Positions 15,465 through 24,151 of a stretch of DNA of 64,000 nucleotides are shown here, one piece after another. The position numbers and the translations under genes are program-made. Numbering within the stretch: position 1 is the stretch's first letter; each line of letters begins with the position of its first letter. Where the stretch lies: assembly GCA_047974565.1 (NCBI GenBank), contig JBKECN010000097.1, forward strand, positions 1-64,000, in the 5' to 3' direction. A model generated the notes under the pieces. It did not search any database. It saw only the letters and a program-made list of their open reading frames with translations, and was not told the origin of the DNA. This stretch comes from JBDIAG01 sp047974565 (GTDB lineage: Bacteria > Actinomycetota > Actinomycetes > Actinomycetales > CAWJMD01).

Positions 15465-16259
15465 ATGGGAATGTCCACTGCCCGCCACCTGGCCTCACCG
15501 GGTCCGTGGCGGCGCGCCCTCGACGAACTCGCCGCCCTCCTGCTGCCGGTCACCTGCGCCGGGTGCGGGGCGCCCGACGAAGCGTGCTGCCCCGCCTGCC
15601 GGGCCTGGCTGTACGCGGCGCCGCGGGCCTGGCATCGGCTGGCCGGAAGCCATCCGCGGCTGCTGCCGGGGCTGCCCGGGTATGCCGTCGCCCGGTACCA
15701 GGGCCCGGTCAGGGGGGTGGTGACCTCCTGGAAGGACAGGGGCCGAACCGACCTCACCGCACTCATCGGGTGCGCACTGCACCGCGCGGTGCTCGCCTTG
15801 CTCTCCGTGCACGGTCACCTCCTGGGGCCCGGTCGGCCCGGCATGTCATTGGTCCTGGTCCCGGTGCCGACCAGCCCCAGTGCCCTGCGGCGCCGGGGTG
15901 CTGACCTGCTCGCCGACGCCGCGGCGGATGCGACGAGTCGGTTACGCCACCGGGGCGTGCCGACGGTCACTCGCCCGATGCTCGAACACCTCGGACGGGT
16001 GCGTGATCAGGCGGGTCTGTCCCAGGTGCAACGCCAGAAGAATCTTGTCGGCAGATTTCGCTGCGCCGCCGCCGGCCCGTCTGACACGGTGGTGCTCGTG
16101 GACGACGTGGTGACGACCGGAGCAACCCTGGCCGAGGCGCGTCGGGCGTTGGAAGCCGCCGGGGTACGCGTGGGTGGGGCTGCGGCACTTGCGGCCACCC
16201 CCCGTCGTTATCCGGGGCATGAGGCCCCTTCGTCCGAGCCGGTGCGGGCTCCGGCGTGA
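15465..16259 (+). CDS. comF: ComF-family phosphoribosyltransferase-like protein
   Basis: A 264-residue protein. The N-terminal zinc-ribbon is visible as CAGC and CCPAC. The C-terminal half is a type I phosphoribosyltransferase fold with PRPP loop VVLVDDVVTTGATL. ComF proteins are linked to DNA uptake and recombination in naturally competent bacteria; the actinobacterial role is unclear. ATG 15465 follows a GGGGTGGAG site, and a longer open frame upstream is not supported. It sits directly before hpf, the same order as Rv3242c-Rv3241c in M. tuberculosis. Confidence 0.9.
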   Translation: MGMSTARHLASPGPWRRALDELAALLLPVTCAGCGAPDEACCPACRAWLYAAPRAWHRLAGSHPRLLPGLPGYAVARYQGPVRGVVTSWKDRGRTDLTALIGCALHRAVLALLSVHGHLLGPGRPGMSLVLVPVPTSPSALRRRGADLLADAAADATSRLRHRGVPTVTRPMLEHLGRVRDQAGLSQVQRQKNLVGRFRCAAAGPSDTVVLVDDVVTTGATLAEARRALEAAGVRVGGAAALAATPRRYPGHEAPSSEPVRAPA

Positions 16260-16456
16260 GAGGCCGCTGGTGAAGCCGCGCGCGACGCAACCTTTCCGGG
16301 GAGTCGGTGGAGGGCTAGCGTTCTGTCATGGAGCCAGATCACTCAGCCTCCGCGGCGCGTCACGGCGGGAGGTGGTGCCCATGACGCGGGCCTGATGCCG
16401 CAGCGCAGGCGGCAACGCATCGTCAGACACCGTTTCATCTCGAGAGGACTGCATCA

Positions 16457-17059
16457 GTGGAGATCGTCATTACGGCACGGCACGCCACCCTGACCGACCG
16501 CTTCCGACGCCAGGCAGAAGAGAAGTTGGAGAAGATCGCCCAACTGGCCCCCCGAGCCCAGCGTGTCGATGTCTTGGTGTCACATGAGCAGAACCCTCGT
16601 CAGTCATCGCGTGCCCAGCGCGTGGAACTGACTGTGCGTGACCGCGGCCCGGTGATTCGCGCCGAGGCCTGCGCCGAAGATCTCTACGGCGCACTCGATC
16701 TGGCGCAGGAGAAGTTGCTGGAACGACTACGCCGTGCCCGAGACCGGCGCAAGGTTCACCACGGTCGGCATGCCCCGGTGACGGTGCGCACCTCCCCGGT
16801 GATCGCCGAGCCCGTGGAGGAGGCGCTCGAGGATGATGAACCCGACTTCTCCCCGATCGAGGTGCGCGAGAAGGTCCACGCGGCCAAGCCCATGAGCCTG
16901 GACGACGCCCTCTACGAGATGGAACTCGTCGGGCACGACTTCTACCTGTTCGTCGACTCCGGCACCGGCCTGCCGAGCGTGGTGTATCGGCGCCGTGGGT
17001 GGAGTTACGGAGTGCTCCGCCTCGACGTCTCCGGTGTCGAGGTCGAGACCGGCGCTTGA
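16457..17059 (+). CDS. hpf: Ribosome hibernation-promoting factor, long form
   Basis: A 200-residue protein with two parts. The N-terminal ribosome-binding domain (about 1-100) starts MEIVITARHATLTDRFRRQ. The C-terminal dimerisation domain (about 135-195) contains KPMSLDDALYEMELVGHDFY. Long HPFs join two 70S ribosomes into inactive 100S particles in stationary phase. GTG 16457 follows a GAGAGGA site. The position between comF and the secA region is conserved in actinobacteria. Confidence 0.95.
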   Translation: MEIVITARHATLTDRFRRQAEEKLEKIAQLAPRAQRVDVLVSHEQNPRQSSRAQRVELTVRDRGPVIRAEACAEDLYGALDLAQEKLLERLRRARDRRKVHHGRHAPVTVRTSPVIAEPVEEALEDDEPDFSPIEVREKVHAAKPMSLDDALYEMELVGHDFYLFVDSGTGLPSVVYRRRGWSYGVLRLDVSGVEVETGA

Positions 17060-17261
17060 GTCTGCCGGCCGCTGGACCGGATGCCCCGGCTGGAGCGCCT
17101 TGCTTCCGGGGTGTGAGTTTTGCCGAAACTCCGTATGTGGCAGGGCACGTCGTGTCACCATGATGTCGTGACAGGTGAGTGCCGTCACTCGTGAGTGCGG
17201 TGGAGTCGGCTGCCATGGTGGCCGGCTCCACCCACAACCGGACAACATGGAGGTGCTGATC

Positions 17262-17624
17262 GTGGACGACATCCGAGTCCTCATGATCGACGATCAGTTC
17301 CTCTCCCGCCGTGGCTTGGAGATCGTGCTCGGGGCCGCGGACGGTATCGAGGTCGTCGGGGGGCTCGACGCCGACGTCGGGGACAACCTCGTCATCGACC
17401 TACGCCCGGACGTGGTCCTCGTCGGATCCGGCCCGGACTCCCGGCGCGCCGAAGAGGTGTGCTCGCGAGTGCGGGCAGCCGTTCCGGGCGCGCGGATCCT
17501 CGTCATGTCCGCCTCCGAGGTGCCTGCCTCGCTCACCGAGGGTGGACTGGTGGACGGCGGGATCGCCCGCTCGTCATCGGTCGACACGGTCACTGAGAAC
17601 ATCCTTCGTCTCGCCGCGACCTGA
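17262..17624 (+). CDS. Stand-alone receiver-domain protein without the phospho-acceptor Asp
   Basis: About 120 residues that read as a CheY-like receiver, starting MDDIRVLMIDDQFLSRRG. The acidic pair Asp-Asp is kept. The strand that normally ends in the phosphorylated Asp (VVLMD) reads VVLVGS, and the conserved Lys region reads GGIARSS. No output domain follows. It is therefore probably a pseudo-receiver. GTG 17262 is chosen because GGAGGT lies 7 bases before it; an ATG at 17247 is possible. It stands just before the Asp23 operon. Confidence 0.7.
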   Translation: MDDIRVLMIDDQFLSRRGLEIVLGAADGIEVVGGLDADVGDNLVIDLRPDVVLVGSGPDSRRAEEVCSRVRAAVPGARILVMSASEVPASLTEGGLVDGGIARSSSVDTVTENILRLAAT

Positions 17625-17680
17625 GCGCACTTCCGGGGCATACTGCCCACGTAGGTAGCATCCGCCCGGAGGAGTACTCG

Positions 17681-18184
17681 ATGACCGAGACGTCACACCA
17701 GACCGGTTCGACGACCGAACTTTCCAAGGCTGGTTCCAGTGGTTCCAGTGGCTCCAGCAGTTCCGCCCTGGTGACCCAGTACGGCCGCACCACCATCGCC
17801 GACTCCGTGGTCGCCAAGATCGCCGGAATCGCCACCCGTGACGTCACCGGTGTGTACGCAGTGGGTGGCAACACCGCTCGCGCGGTAGGCGCGATTCGTG
17901 AGCGAATCCCCGGTGCACGCGTCAACCACACCCAGGGTGTCGCCGTCGAAGTGGGCGAGCGCCAGGCGGCAGTCGATCTGCAGATCGTCACCGAGTACGG
18001 CGTCCCGATCGCCGAGCTCGCCGAGGCCATCCGCGGCAATGTCATCGCCTCCATCGAGCGGATGACCGGCCTCGAGGTCAAAGAGGTGAACATCGACGTC
18101 CAGGACGTTCACCTGCCACAGGAGTCTCAGCCGGCGGCGGCTCCTGACCCGGAGCCGGTCTCACGGCCGAACCGGGTGGAGTGA
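17681..18184 (+). CDS. Asp23/Gls24-family envelope stress protein 1
   Basis: A 167-residue Asp23-family protein. A Ser/Gly-rich leader of about 28 residues precedes the domain (TTIADSVVAKIAGIATRDVTG to VKEVNIDVQDVHL). Asp23 proteins assemble at the cell membrane through the AmaP anchor and are induced by envelope or alkaline stress in Gram-positives. ATG 17681 follows GGAGGAG. It begins a seven-gene chain in which nearly all junctions overlap. Confidence 0.92.
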   Translation: MTETSHQTGSTTELSKAGSSGSSGSSSSALVTQYGRTTIADSVVAKIAGIATRDVTGVYAVGGNTARAVGAIRERIPGARVNHTQGVAVEVGERQAAVDLQIVTEYGVPIAELAEAIRGNVIASIERMTGLEVKEVNIDVQDVHLPQESQPAAAPDPEPVSRPNRVE

Positions 18185-18639
18185 CGGCCTCCGACCCCGG
18201 CAGCGAGGTATCGGCGCGCTCTGGCGCTGCCGACCCGCCGGTTCCCGTGGCGACGGGCGCGGTGTCCCGCTGGCCGGACGAGACCATCGACGAGGTGGCG
18301 CGGCTCGTGCTGGCCACGCCCGGCGTGGCAGGTCTGACAGCGGGTGCCTTCGGGGACATGGCCACCTACCTGCCGGGTCGTCGGCTCGCCGGTGTTCGGC
18401 AGCGGCACGGTCGCACCGAGGTATGCCTGGTGCTGAGTTGGGGCGCATCCGCCCAATTGGTAGGCCGTCGGATCCGACAGCAGTTGCGCGACGTCGTCGA
18501 GGGCGAGGTGGATGTGGTGGTGGCCGACATCGAGGCCCCGGCCGGTGCACCCGAGGACACCCGAAGTGAGCCCGTCACCGACCCGAGGTCCACCACCGAC
18601 ACATTGGCTCCCGGTGACAGCCGAGCGAGGCGCGCATGA
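18181..18639 (+). CDS. Asp23-cluster accessory protein
   Basis: 152 residues. GTG 18181 overlaps the previous stop by 4 bp. The core (DETIDEVARLVLATPGVAGL through VEGEVDVVVADI) has the length and spacing of an Asp23-like domain but weak similarity. The ends are charged and low in complexity. It is probably a divergent paralogue that shares the complex. No specific function can be given. Confidence 0.7.
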   Translation: MTASDPGSEVSARSGAADPPVPVATGAVSRWPDETIDEVARLVLATPGVAGLTAGAFGDMATYLPGRRLAGVRQRHGRTEVCLVLSWGASAQLVGRRIRQQLRDVVEGEVDVVVADIEAPAGAPEDTRSEPVTDPRSTTDTLAPGDSRARRA

Positions 18640-18923
18640 CTCCCTCGGTGAGTCCGGACGACCGTTCGCAGTGGTTGGCGGCCAGGGCGAGGGTCGCCCG
18701 CAGGTACCACCCGGATGTGGGGGGCGACCCCGACGACTTCATCGCGGCTCTTGCCGAGGTGGACGATCTCTACAGTCGTCGGGCCCGTCCCAAGCCTGGC
18801 CTGGCCACCACTGTGCGGCGTCGCATCCAGGCGGGCCGCAGGACCCGTCGGCGTGCGGTCCGGGCTGTGCGCTCGCGGTTGCCACGAGGGTTGCCCGGGG
18901 CCCGGCGGTACATCGACCTGTGA
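18636..18923 (+). CDS. Small basic protein with a J-domain-like HPD motif
   Basis: 95 residues; the ATG overlaps the previous stop by 4 bp. The first half contains AARARVARRYHPDVGGDPDDF followed by an amphipathic helix, which looks like helix II-HPD-helix III of a J-domain. The tail (about 50-90) is rich in Arg. If real, it could recruit Hsp70 to the Asp23 complex. The first J-domain helix is absent, so the match may be superficial. Confidence 0.65.
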   Translation: MTPSVSPDDRSQWLAARARVARRYHPDVGGDPDDFIAALAEVDDLYSRRARPKPGLATTVRRRIQAGRRTRRRAVRAVRSRLPRGLPGARRYIDL

Positions 18924-18979
18924 ACAGCCCGTTCGGATCTGGCCGGATCCAGGCCCGGTCCGACGGAGACGGAGGAGAC

Positions 18980-19186
18980 ATGACACGCACGACCACCGGA
19001 CTGATCGTTGGCCTGGCGCTGGGCCTGGGTGCGGCGATGGGTGGCTTCTGGGGCTTCCTCATCACCGCGGTGCTCGGATCGGTCGGCTTGGCCGCCGGCG
19101 CGTACCTCGACGGATACGTCGATCTGAGTCAGCTGGCAAACCGCCGTGGGCGCCCCCGCGACCCGGACGGGGGCTGGCGTGGCTGA
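18980..19186 (+). CDS. DUF2273-like small membrane protein
   Basis: 68 residues with one or two hydrophobic helices (TGLIVGLALGLGAAMGGFWG and LITAVLGSVGLAAG) and a basic tail. Such short proteins accompany Asp23/AmaP genes in many Gram-positives. ATG 18980 follows GGAGGAG. It overlaps the next gene by 8 bp. Confidence 0.75.
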   Translation: MTRTTTGLIVGLALGLGAAMGGFWGFLITAVLGSVGLAAGAYLDGYVDLSQLANRRGRPRDPDGGWRG

Positions 19187-19604
19187 GGGCAGCACCGGAC
19201 CGCCCACCGGCAATCCCGGCGTCGAGTCGGGTGGCCGGTCCACGGCCCCGCCCGAGGGCGAGGCGTTGCCACCGGCCGCCGAGCGCGGGACCTTGGTCAT
19301 CGCCGACCGGGTGGTGGCCGGGATCGCGCGGATCGCAGCGCAAGAGGTCCGTGGCACCGTGGTGATCGGCGGGCGAAAGTCCCTGCCCCGCACCAAGGCC
19401 ACGGTCGCCAGTCGACGGACCAGGCTGTCAGTGCAGATCGCGGTCGAATGGCCCTATCAACTCAGTGCGGTCGGCGGTGCCGTCCGGGACCTCGTCGTCG
19501 AGCGGGTCACCCGGCTGACCGGGCTCGCGGTGGATGGCATCGAGGTGACGATCGCCAGCGTCGTGACACCTGACGATCTCGAGGTGGAACGGAGCGTGCG
19601 GTGA
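19179..19604 (+). CDS. Asp23/Gls24-family protein 2
   Basis: About 141 residues with a disordered first third, then an Asp23 domain (TLVIADRVVAGIARIAAQEV to VDGIEVTIASV). GTG 19179 lies within the previous gene's end, so it is translationally coupled. It probably forms mixed assemblies with the first Asp23 protein. Confidence 0.85.
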   Translation: MAEGSTGPPTGNPGVESGGRSTAPPEGEALPPAAERGTLVIADRVVAGIARIAAQEVRGTVVIGGRKSLPRTKATVASRRTRLSVQIAVEWPYQLSAVGGAVRDLVVERVTRLTGLAVDGIEVTIASVVTPDDLEVERSVR

Positions 19605-20230
19605 ATCCGACCCAACGCGAGGAGTCCGTCGCCACTGGCGCCTCGGCGAAGATCGGGCTGGTCAAGCCCTATCCGCCCGGGCCCCAGCCTCGTCACGCCA
19701 GTTGGGCCTCGGGAGTGGCACTGCTGCTGGCCCCCCTGCTGCTGCTGTTGGGCGTGGCCGCGATTCACGACGCCGTGGTCGCCTGGGGGTGGCTGAACCG
19801 CACTGCCCTGACCGACAGCGCGGTCGCTGCGGTGACCGCGGTGACCGCAGGGCAGCGATCCCTGGCGCTGTCCATCCTGTTGCTCATCGTGGGTGGGGCG
19901 CTGGTCTTCTCGGCCGCCCGCCGCCGGCGCATCGACACCTATGGGCTGCGCGCGGAGACCGGGGTCTACATCTCCCGGGCAGACCTGGCCCGACTGGTGG
20001 AGACGGACTGCCAGGTGGTGCCCGGGGTCGTCGCGTTGGAGGTTCGCCCGCGGAGCAAGACCCTGCGGATCGAGGCTCACACCACCGGCGGTGAGGGCAT
20101 CCCTGAGCAGGTGCGCGACGTGGCGGAGCAGACGATCAGCCCGTTGCGAGACTCCCTCACGGTGGACGTGCGAGTCGCGGCCGGCCCGAGGCGCGAGCGC
20201 CCCGCCCGGAACCGGAAGAGCACGTCATGA
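19601..20230 (+). CDS. DUF6286-type two-helix membrane protein of the Asp23 cluster
   Basis: 209 residues. Two transmembrane segments (about 36-60 and 87-107) are followed by a cytoplasmic domain (TGVYISRADLARLVETDCQV to LTVDVRVAAG) that itself resembles an Asp23-like beta-alpha unit. The GTG start overlaps the upstream stop by 4 bp. It is likely a membrane dock for the soluble Asp23 proteins. Confidence 0.78.
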   Translation: MNPTQREESVATGASAKIGLVKPYPPGPQPRHASWASGVALLLAPLLLLLGVAAIHDAVVAWGWLNRTALTDSAVAAVTAVTAGQRSLALSILLLIVGGALVFSAARRRRIDTYGLRAETGVYISRADLARLVETDCQVVPGVVALEVRPRSKTLRIEAHTTGGEGIPEQVRDVAEQTISPLRDSLTVDVRVAAGPRRERPARNRKSTS

Positions 20231-20808
20231 AACTGCTTCGGATGTTCGACCGGGTCGTCGTCATCATCGTGGGTCTGGCCTGCCTTGCGCTCGGCCTCGT
20301 GCTGATGGCTTGGTCGCTGCGGACCCTGCAGTGGCTGCCACTGCCCGGGGTGGTCCGGTCCATGCCCGACACCCTGCAGGTGGAACTGGTGTACTCGAAC
20401 ACCGCGTGGTGGCCGTGGGCGTTGATGATCGTGGGTATCGCCATCATCGTGATCTCCCTGCGCTGGGCGATCGCCCATCTGCCCTCGCGCCGGGTGCTCA
20501 AACTGCAACTGCCCGGCAGCAAGGACGATGCGACGCTCCTGGTGGACGCCCGCTCTGTGGTGGACGCTGCGGCCCTGGCCTTCAACCACCTGCCCGGTGT
20601 GGACGCCGCAGTCGGTGACCTGGACTCGGTCGACGGCCAACTCGTCGCCCGGATCAACGCCACCCTGTCACCCGACGCCTCGCTCCAACAGATCGGCGAC
20701 CAGGCCGACCTGGTCTCGGCTCAGCTACGCCAGGTGGTCGGTCGGGACGATCTGCGGACCACGTTCGTGCTGCGGACCGTCCCGGTGCGCACCGACCGAG
20801 TCGAGTAG
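20227..20808 (+). CDS. AmaP-like alkaline shock response membrane anchor
   Basis: 193 residues with two N-terminal transmembrane helices (RVVVIIVGLACLALGLVLMA and ALMIVGIAIIVISLRWAI) and a cytoplasmic tail, the AmaP layout. It overlaps the previous gene by 4 bp and ends the cluster. AmaP-type proteins hold Asp23 at the membrane. Confidence 0.8.
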   Translation: MKLLRMFDRVVVIIVGLACLALGLVLMAWSLRTLQWLPLPGVVRSMPDTLQVELVYSNTAWWPWALMIVGIAIIVISLRWAIAHLPSRRVLKLQLPGSKDDATLLVDARSVVDAAALAFNHLPGVDAAVGDLDSVDGQLVARINATLSPDASLQQIGDQADLVSAQLRQVVGRDDLRTTFVLRTVPVRTDRVE

Positions 20809-20893
20809 CCTGCAAACCTGCCTCCGAGCCACTGGCTGCGGGCGAAATGGCTGAGCGGCCCGGTGTCCAGAACGTACACGCGGGTGGATTCGC

Positions 20894-21991
20894 TCACGAG
20901 GTGACGACCCAGATCTCATTCCGTGGGCGCATCGGTAGGTCAGGCAGGTCGGCCGGTTCCATGGTGTCCAACAGCAGTCCAAGAGCTCGATCTTCGCTGA
21001 TGGTCTCGCTCCGATATAGGGAGAGCACCGCTCGCTCATAGACTCGAGGGAGGGCAACCGGTTCCAGTTCGAGGGGGACGACGAGGTTCTTCTCGATGAT
21101 GTCGGCTCGCCTCGTCCGCACGTTCCGGATGGATTCCACCTGCGAGCCGTCAATGGCCTCCAGCTCACTCAGGCGGCGCGCGAGGGTTGTCATATCGACC
21201 CGGTAGTGACTTCCCGCTCGCACGGCCGCGTCTCGAAGAGACTCGTGCGGCGCGGCGACCCAGGTGGACCAGCGCTCCTCCAGATCCACGCGGGGTAGCA
21301 ACAGTGCGCGAGCGAAGCGGTCGAGGTAGGCCTCGAGCAGTTCAGCGCCGGGAGCGCCGGCCCTCCAGTCCGTGGTGTAGGGATCGGCAATGAGGTAATG
21401 GCCGAGTTCGTGAGCCAGGGCCAACCGGCGACGCCCGACGTGAAGGTCACCGTTGATCACCGTGACGCCACCTGCCCCGAGGAGCACCGTCCCCGCGTCC
21501 GCATCCCCGTCCAGGTGAAGAGAAAAGGGCATGAGCCCGATCGCGGCGACCAGCTCGGCGAGGTCCAGCGCGGGCATGTCCGGAGGCAGATCGAGAAGGC
21601 TGCGCGCTTGGGTGGCAAGCGCTTCCGCTTCGGCCATCGATGTCGGCGGCTCAAGCTCGTCTGGCCGATGTTCCATCAGCGACGGGCATTGACCTGAGAC
21701 GAAGTCGACATCGTGAACGATGCGATCCAGTTCGGCGTCGATGGACTGTGTTTCCCGTCCATCCTTGGTCAAGCGATACGAAACGATCGCGGGCGGACTC
21801 GGCTCGACGAACCACTCGACGCGCCGTCGCAGTTCTCGTGCGATCGAGACAAGTTCGACAGCCGACACCCTGCGTACCCCGGTCTCGATCTTTGCCAGCG
21901 CGCTACGGTCGAGACCGATCGCCGACGCGAGTTGCGCTTGAGTCAAACCCGACTCAGTACGGGCGTCTGCGACTCGGTCACCTACGGCCAT
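20894..21991 (-). CDS. XRE-family regulator fused to an ImmA/IrrE metallopeptidase domain
   Basis: 365 residues. The N-terminal helix-turn-helix (about 8-60: SGLTQAQLASAIGLDRSALA) is followed by an ImmA/IrrE domain with the zinc motif HELGH in LALAHELGHYLI, and a downstream acidic helix (LEAYLDRFARALLLP). Such proteins cleave or control repressors in mobile elements, toxin-antitoxin loci and stress responses. It stands alone with no phage genes. Base composition seems somewhat less GC-rich than its neighbours, which suggests acquisition. Confidence 0.85.
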   Translation of the reverse strand: MAVGDRVADARTESGLTQAQLASAIGLDRSALAKIETGVRRVSAVELVSIARELRRRVEWFVEPSPPAIVSYRLTKDGRETQSIDAELDRIVHDVDFVSGQCPSLMEHRPDELEPPTSMAEAEALATQARSLLDLPPDMPALDLAELVAAIGLMPFSLHLDGDADAGTVLLGAGGVTVINGDLHVGRRRLALAHELGHYLIADPYTTDWRAGAPGAELLEAYLDRFARALLLPRVDLEERWSTWVAAPHESLRDAAVRAGSHYRVDMTTLARRLSELEAIDGSQVESIRNVRTRRADIIEKNLVVPLELEPVALPRVYERAVLSLYRSETISEDRALGLLLDTMEPADLPDLPMRPRNEIWVVTS

Positions 21992-22088
21992 TGTGCGATT
22001 CTAGAACACGTCGGCTGGCGATGGGTCGTATCTGTGCGCGCGGCCGGCGGTTCCTCGCTGATTCAACGTCGACCCACGACGAGGATGC

Positions 22089-22556
22089 CTATAGCGCCGC
22101 CGCGATCCGACCGGCGATCCGGGACATCTCGGCGTCGTCCGCGTAGGTGGTGCGCGGCCAGAAGAAGCCCCGCAGCCCGTCGCCCTTGGTGCGAGGGACC
22201 ACGTGCACGTGCAGATGCGGGACCGACTGGCTGACCGTGTTGTTCATCGCCACGAACGATCCCTGGGCGCCGAGCACATCGACCATCGCGGCGGCCACTC
22301 GCTGGGCGGCGTCCATCAGCGGGGCCAACTCCGCGGTGGGCACCTCGGGCAGGGTATGGCGGTGTCGCCGGGGGACCAGCAGGGTGTGGCCGTGGAAGAG
22401 CGGACGACGATCCAGGAAGCCCACCACGTCCGGCTCGACCAGCACCAGGTGGGCGGACAGTCGTCCGGCGACGATCTGACAGAACACACACCCGGGATCG
22501 TCCGGTTCGGGCCCGGGTTCCAGTTTGGTCGCTTCACTACCGTCGGGGCGACTCAC
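22089..22556 (-). CDS. HIT-family nucleotide hydrolase/transferase
   Basis: 155 residues with the histidine triad PHLHVHVVP and an N-terminal CVFCQI zinc-type pair. HIT proteins hydrolyse or transfer nucleotidyl groups (Ap4A, AMP-lysine and others). GTG 22556 starts only 16 bp from the next gene, which is divergent. It is a lone housekeeping-type gene. Confidence 0.9.
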   Translation of the reverse strand: MSRPDGSEATKLEPGPEPDDPGCVFCQIVAGRLSAHLVLVEPDVVGFLDRRPLFHGHTLLVPRRHRHTLPEVPTAELAPLMDAAQRVAAAMVDVLGAQGSFVAMNNTVSQSVPHLHVHVVPRTKGDGLRGFFWPRTTYADDAEMSRIAGRIAAAL

Positions 22557-22572
22557 ATGCCAAGGTTGGTGG

Positions 22573-22956
22573 ATGGGTTGGTGGTCGCGCGACCCAACGC
22601 GCCAGCGCGTCGGGACGCATCATGCATTCACCGAGTTCGTGCGCACGAACGGGGTGTATCCGGTCATCGAGGCGTGGCGCCTTCTGGAGAGCCGCCGACT
22701 CGAGGACGGCAAGCTCGAAGTCTGGGGTGACACCCAGCCGATCGACGGGGCCAGCACCGAGACTCCGCTCGTCGCCGTGCGCTACAACCACGAGGGCCGC
22801 ATCACCGGATGTCTCACGCTGGAACGCGCTGCGGGCACGCACGACTCGACCTTCCTCATGCTGTACAGCGCGGTGCGCGCCAACCAGGGACTCTGGCAGC
22901 AGGGAACCTCCACCGAGGCGTTCGTGGAGGCTGCGCTCGCCCGGTTGACGCACTGA
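22573..22956 (+). CDS. Conserved-looking hypothetical protein
   Basis: 127 residues, no family recognised. It looks globular (FVRTNGVYPVIEAWRLLESR, then alternating strands to LTLERAAGTHDS). The ATG at 22573 follows AAGGTTGGTGG. Divergent from the HIT gene with a shared short promoter region. It resembles small NTF2/lumazine-like folds only in size. Confidence 0.6.
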   Translation: MGWWSRDPTRQRVGTHHAFTEFVRTNGVYPVIEAWRLLESRRLEDGKLEVWGDTQPIDGASTETPLVAVRYNHEGRITGCLTLERAAGTHDSTFLMLYSAVRANQGLWQQGTSTEAFVEAALARLTH

Positions 22957-23046
22957 CCCGGTTGACGCACCGACCCCGGCGCCCGCGCCGGGCTTGGACT
23001 CTCGCGGGCCTGGATTCCTGCGCCGAACCTCAACGCAGACAGCACC

Positions 23047-24087
23047 TCACCGCAGACAGGACGGGTGTGCCCAGGCCTCGTCCAGTTCGCTGGCGATCAT
23101 CTCGAAGCGCACCAGGTTGACGCAGCTGCCGTCGCGCAGCCGCTGAGCCATCCGATCCAGGCCGCTGTTGCGGAAGCCCGCCTGGTGCGCCACCTCGAGC
23201 GACCCGGTGTTCGACTCGGCCGCCCGCAGGAGTACCCGGTCCAGGCCCATTCCGCCCTCGTTCTCAGGCAGCAGCGCGTGGCGGGTGGCCATCCGGGTGG
23301 CGGCTCGGGCGTAGCCGTTGCGCCGCGCGTCCGGATGAATCCAGTACCCGATCTCGCCCGCGCGTGAGATGCCTGCACTGAGCCCGACCAGCGAGATCTC
23401 CCCGAGGATTCGCTCCGGCTCGTGCACCGATGCGATCGCCCAGTTGAGGCTGGACGCCCCGGCATGCTCCTCCGCGACGAACAGCAGGAAGGCCCGCGCC
23501 TCCTCGGCCCCGTACGGATTGGGGAGTTGCACGAGGAACTGCTGACTCGCCGGGTCCCTGCATGCCTCAGCGATCCGGGCGATGTCGCCGTCGGCGTTGG
23601 GGCGCAACATCAGATCGCCGAGCCGAATCTCGGCAGGCTCCCACCAGGGCAGCAAGGGACGCCGTGGATCGTCGCGTTGCAGTGCCCCGATCCACCCGTC
23701 GCGAGGGCCGTCCGCGTCGCTGAGCAGGCCCCGTACTCGACCCTCGACCCGGTAGCCGCAGGCCCACACGACCCGCCGGGCTGGCCAGTTGCCCACTTCG
23801 GCTCGCCACAGCAGCACCCCCAGGTCGCCGCCGTGCGGATCCAGGGCCCAGTCCGACACCGAACGGACGGCCGCCGAGGCGTACCCCATTCCCCGGTGGG
23901 CGGGGTCGAGGCGGAAGTCGATCTCGCCCTGTCCGGCTCGCGACGCCACCCGCACTCGGCCGATCGGTTCGCCCTGTGCCGGTTCCCCGTTCGCCTGTCG
24001 GGTCACACGCCACGCGGTGGGGCCGGCGGGCGTCAACGTCAGGCCCTCACCGTTGCGGCTGGTGGCCGACAGAGTGGGTCTGGTCAC
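23047..24087 (-). CDS. Double GNAT-family N-acetyltransferase
   Basis: 346 residues with two GNAT folds in tandem. The first has RGMGYASAAVRSVSDWAL and the second RRNGYARAATRMATRHAL, each the acetyl-CoA pyrophosphate-binding loop. The second half also carries ISRAGEIGYWIHPDARR, as in RimJ/RimL-type enzymes. The acceptor is unknown; ribosomal protein N-termini or small amines are the usual choices. Confidence 0.82.
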   Translation of the reverse strand: MTRPTLSATSRNGEGLTLTPAGPTAWRVTRQANGEPAQGEPIGRVRVASRAGQGEIDFRLDPAHRGMGYASAAVRSVSDWALDPHGGDLGVLLWRAEVGNWPARRVVWACGYRVEGRVRGLLSDADGPRDGWIGALQRDDPRRPLLPWWEPAEIRLGDLMLRPNADGDIARIAEACRDPASQQFLVQLPNPYGAEEARAFLLFVAEEHAGASSLNWAIASVHEPERILGEISLVGLSAGISRAGEIGYWIHPDARRNGYARAATRMATRHALLPENEGGMGLDRVLLRAAESNTGSLEVAHQAGFRNSGLDRMAQRLRDGSCVNLVRFEMIASELDEAWAHPSCLR

Positions 24088-24151
24088 CGATTCAGCATTG
24101 CAGCCTGATCATGGCGACGCCAGCGAGATCGGGTCACGGGCCCGACCGGGT

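Noticed and set aside
20835..20890. A tRNA-like stretch (ATGGCTGAGCGG resembles a Ser/Leu D-arm)
   Set aside because: No acceptor stem, anticodon stem or T-loop consensus can be folded around it.
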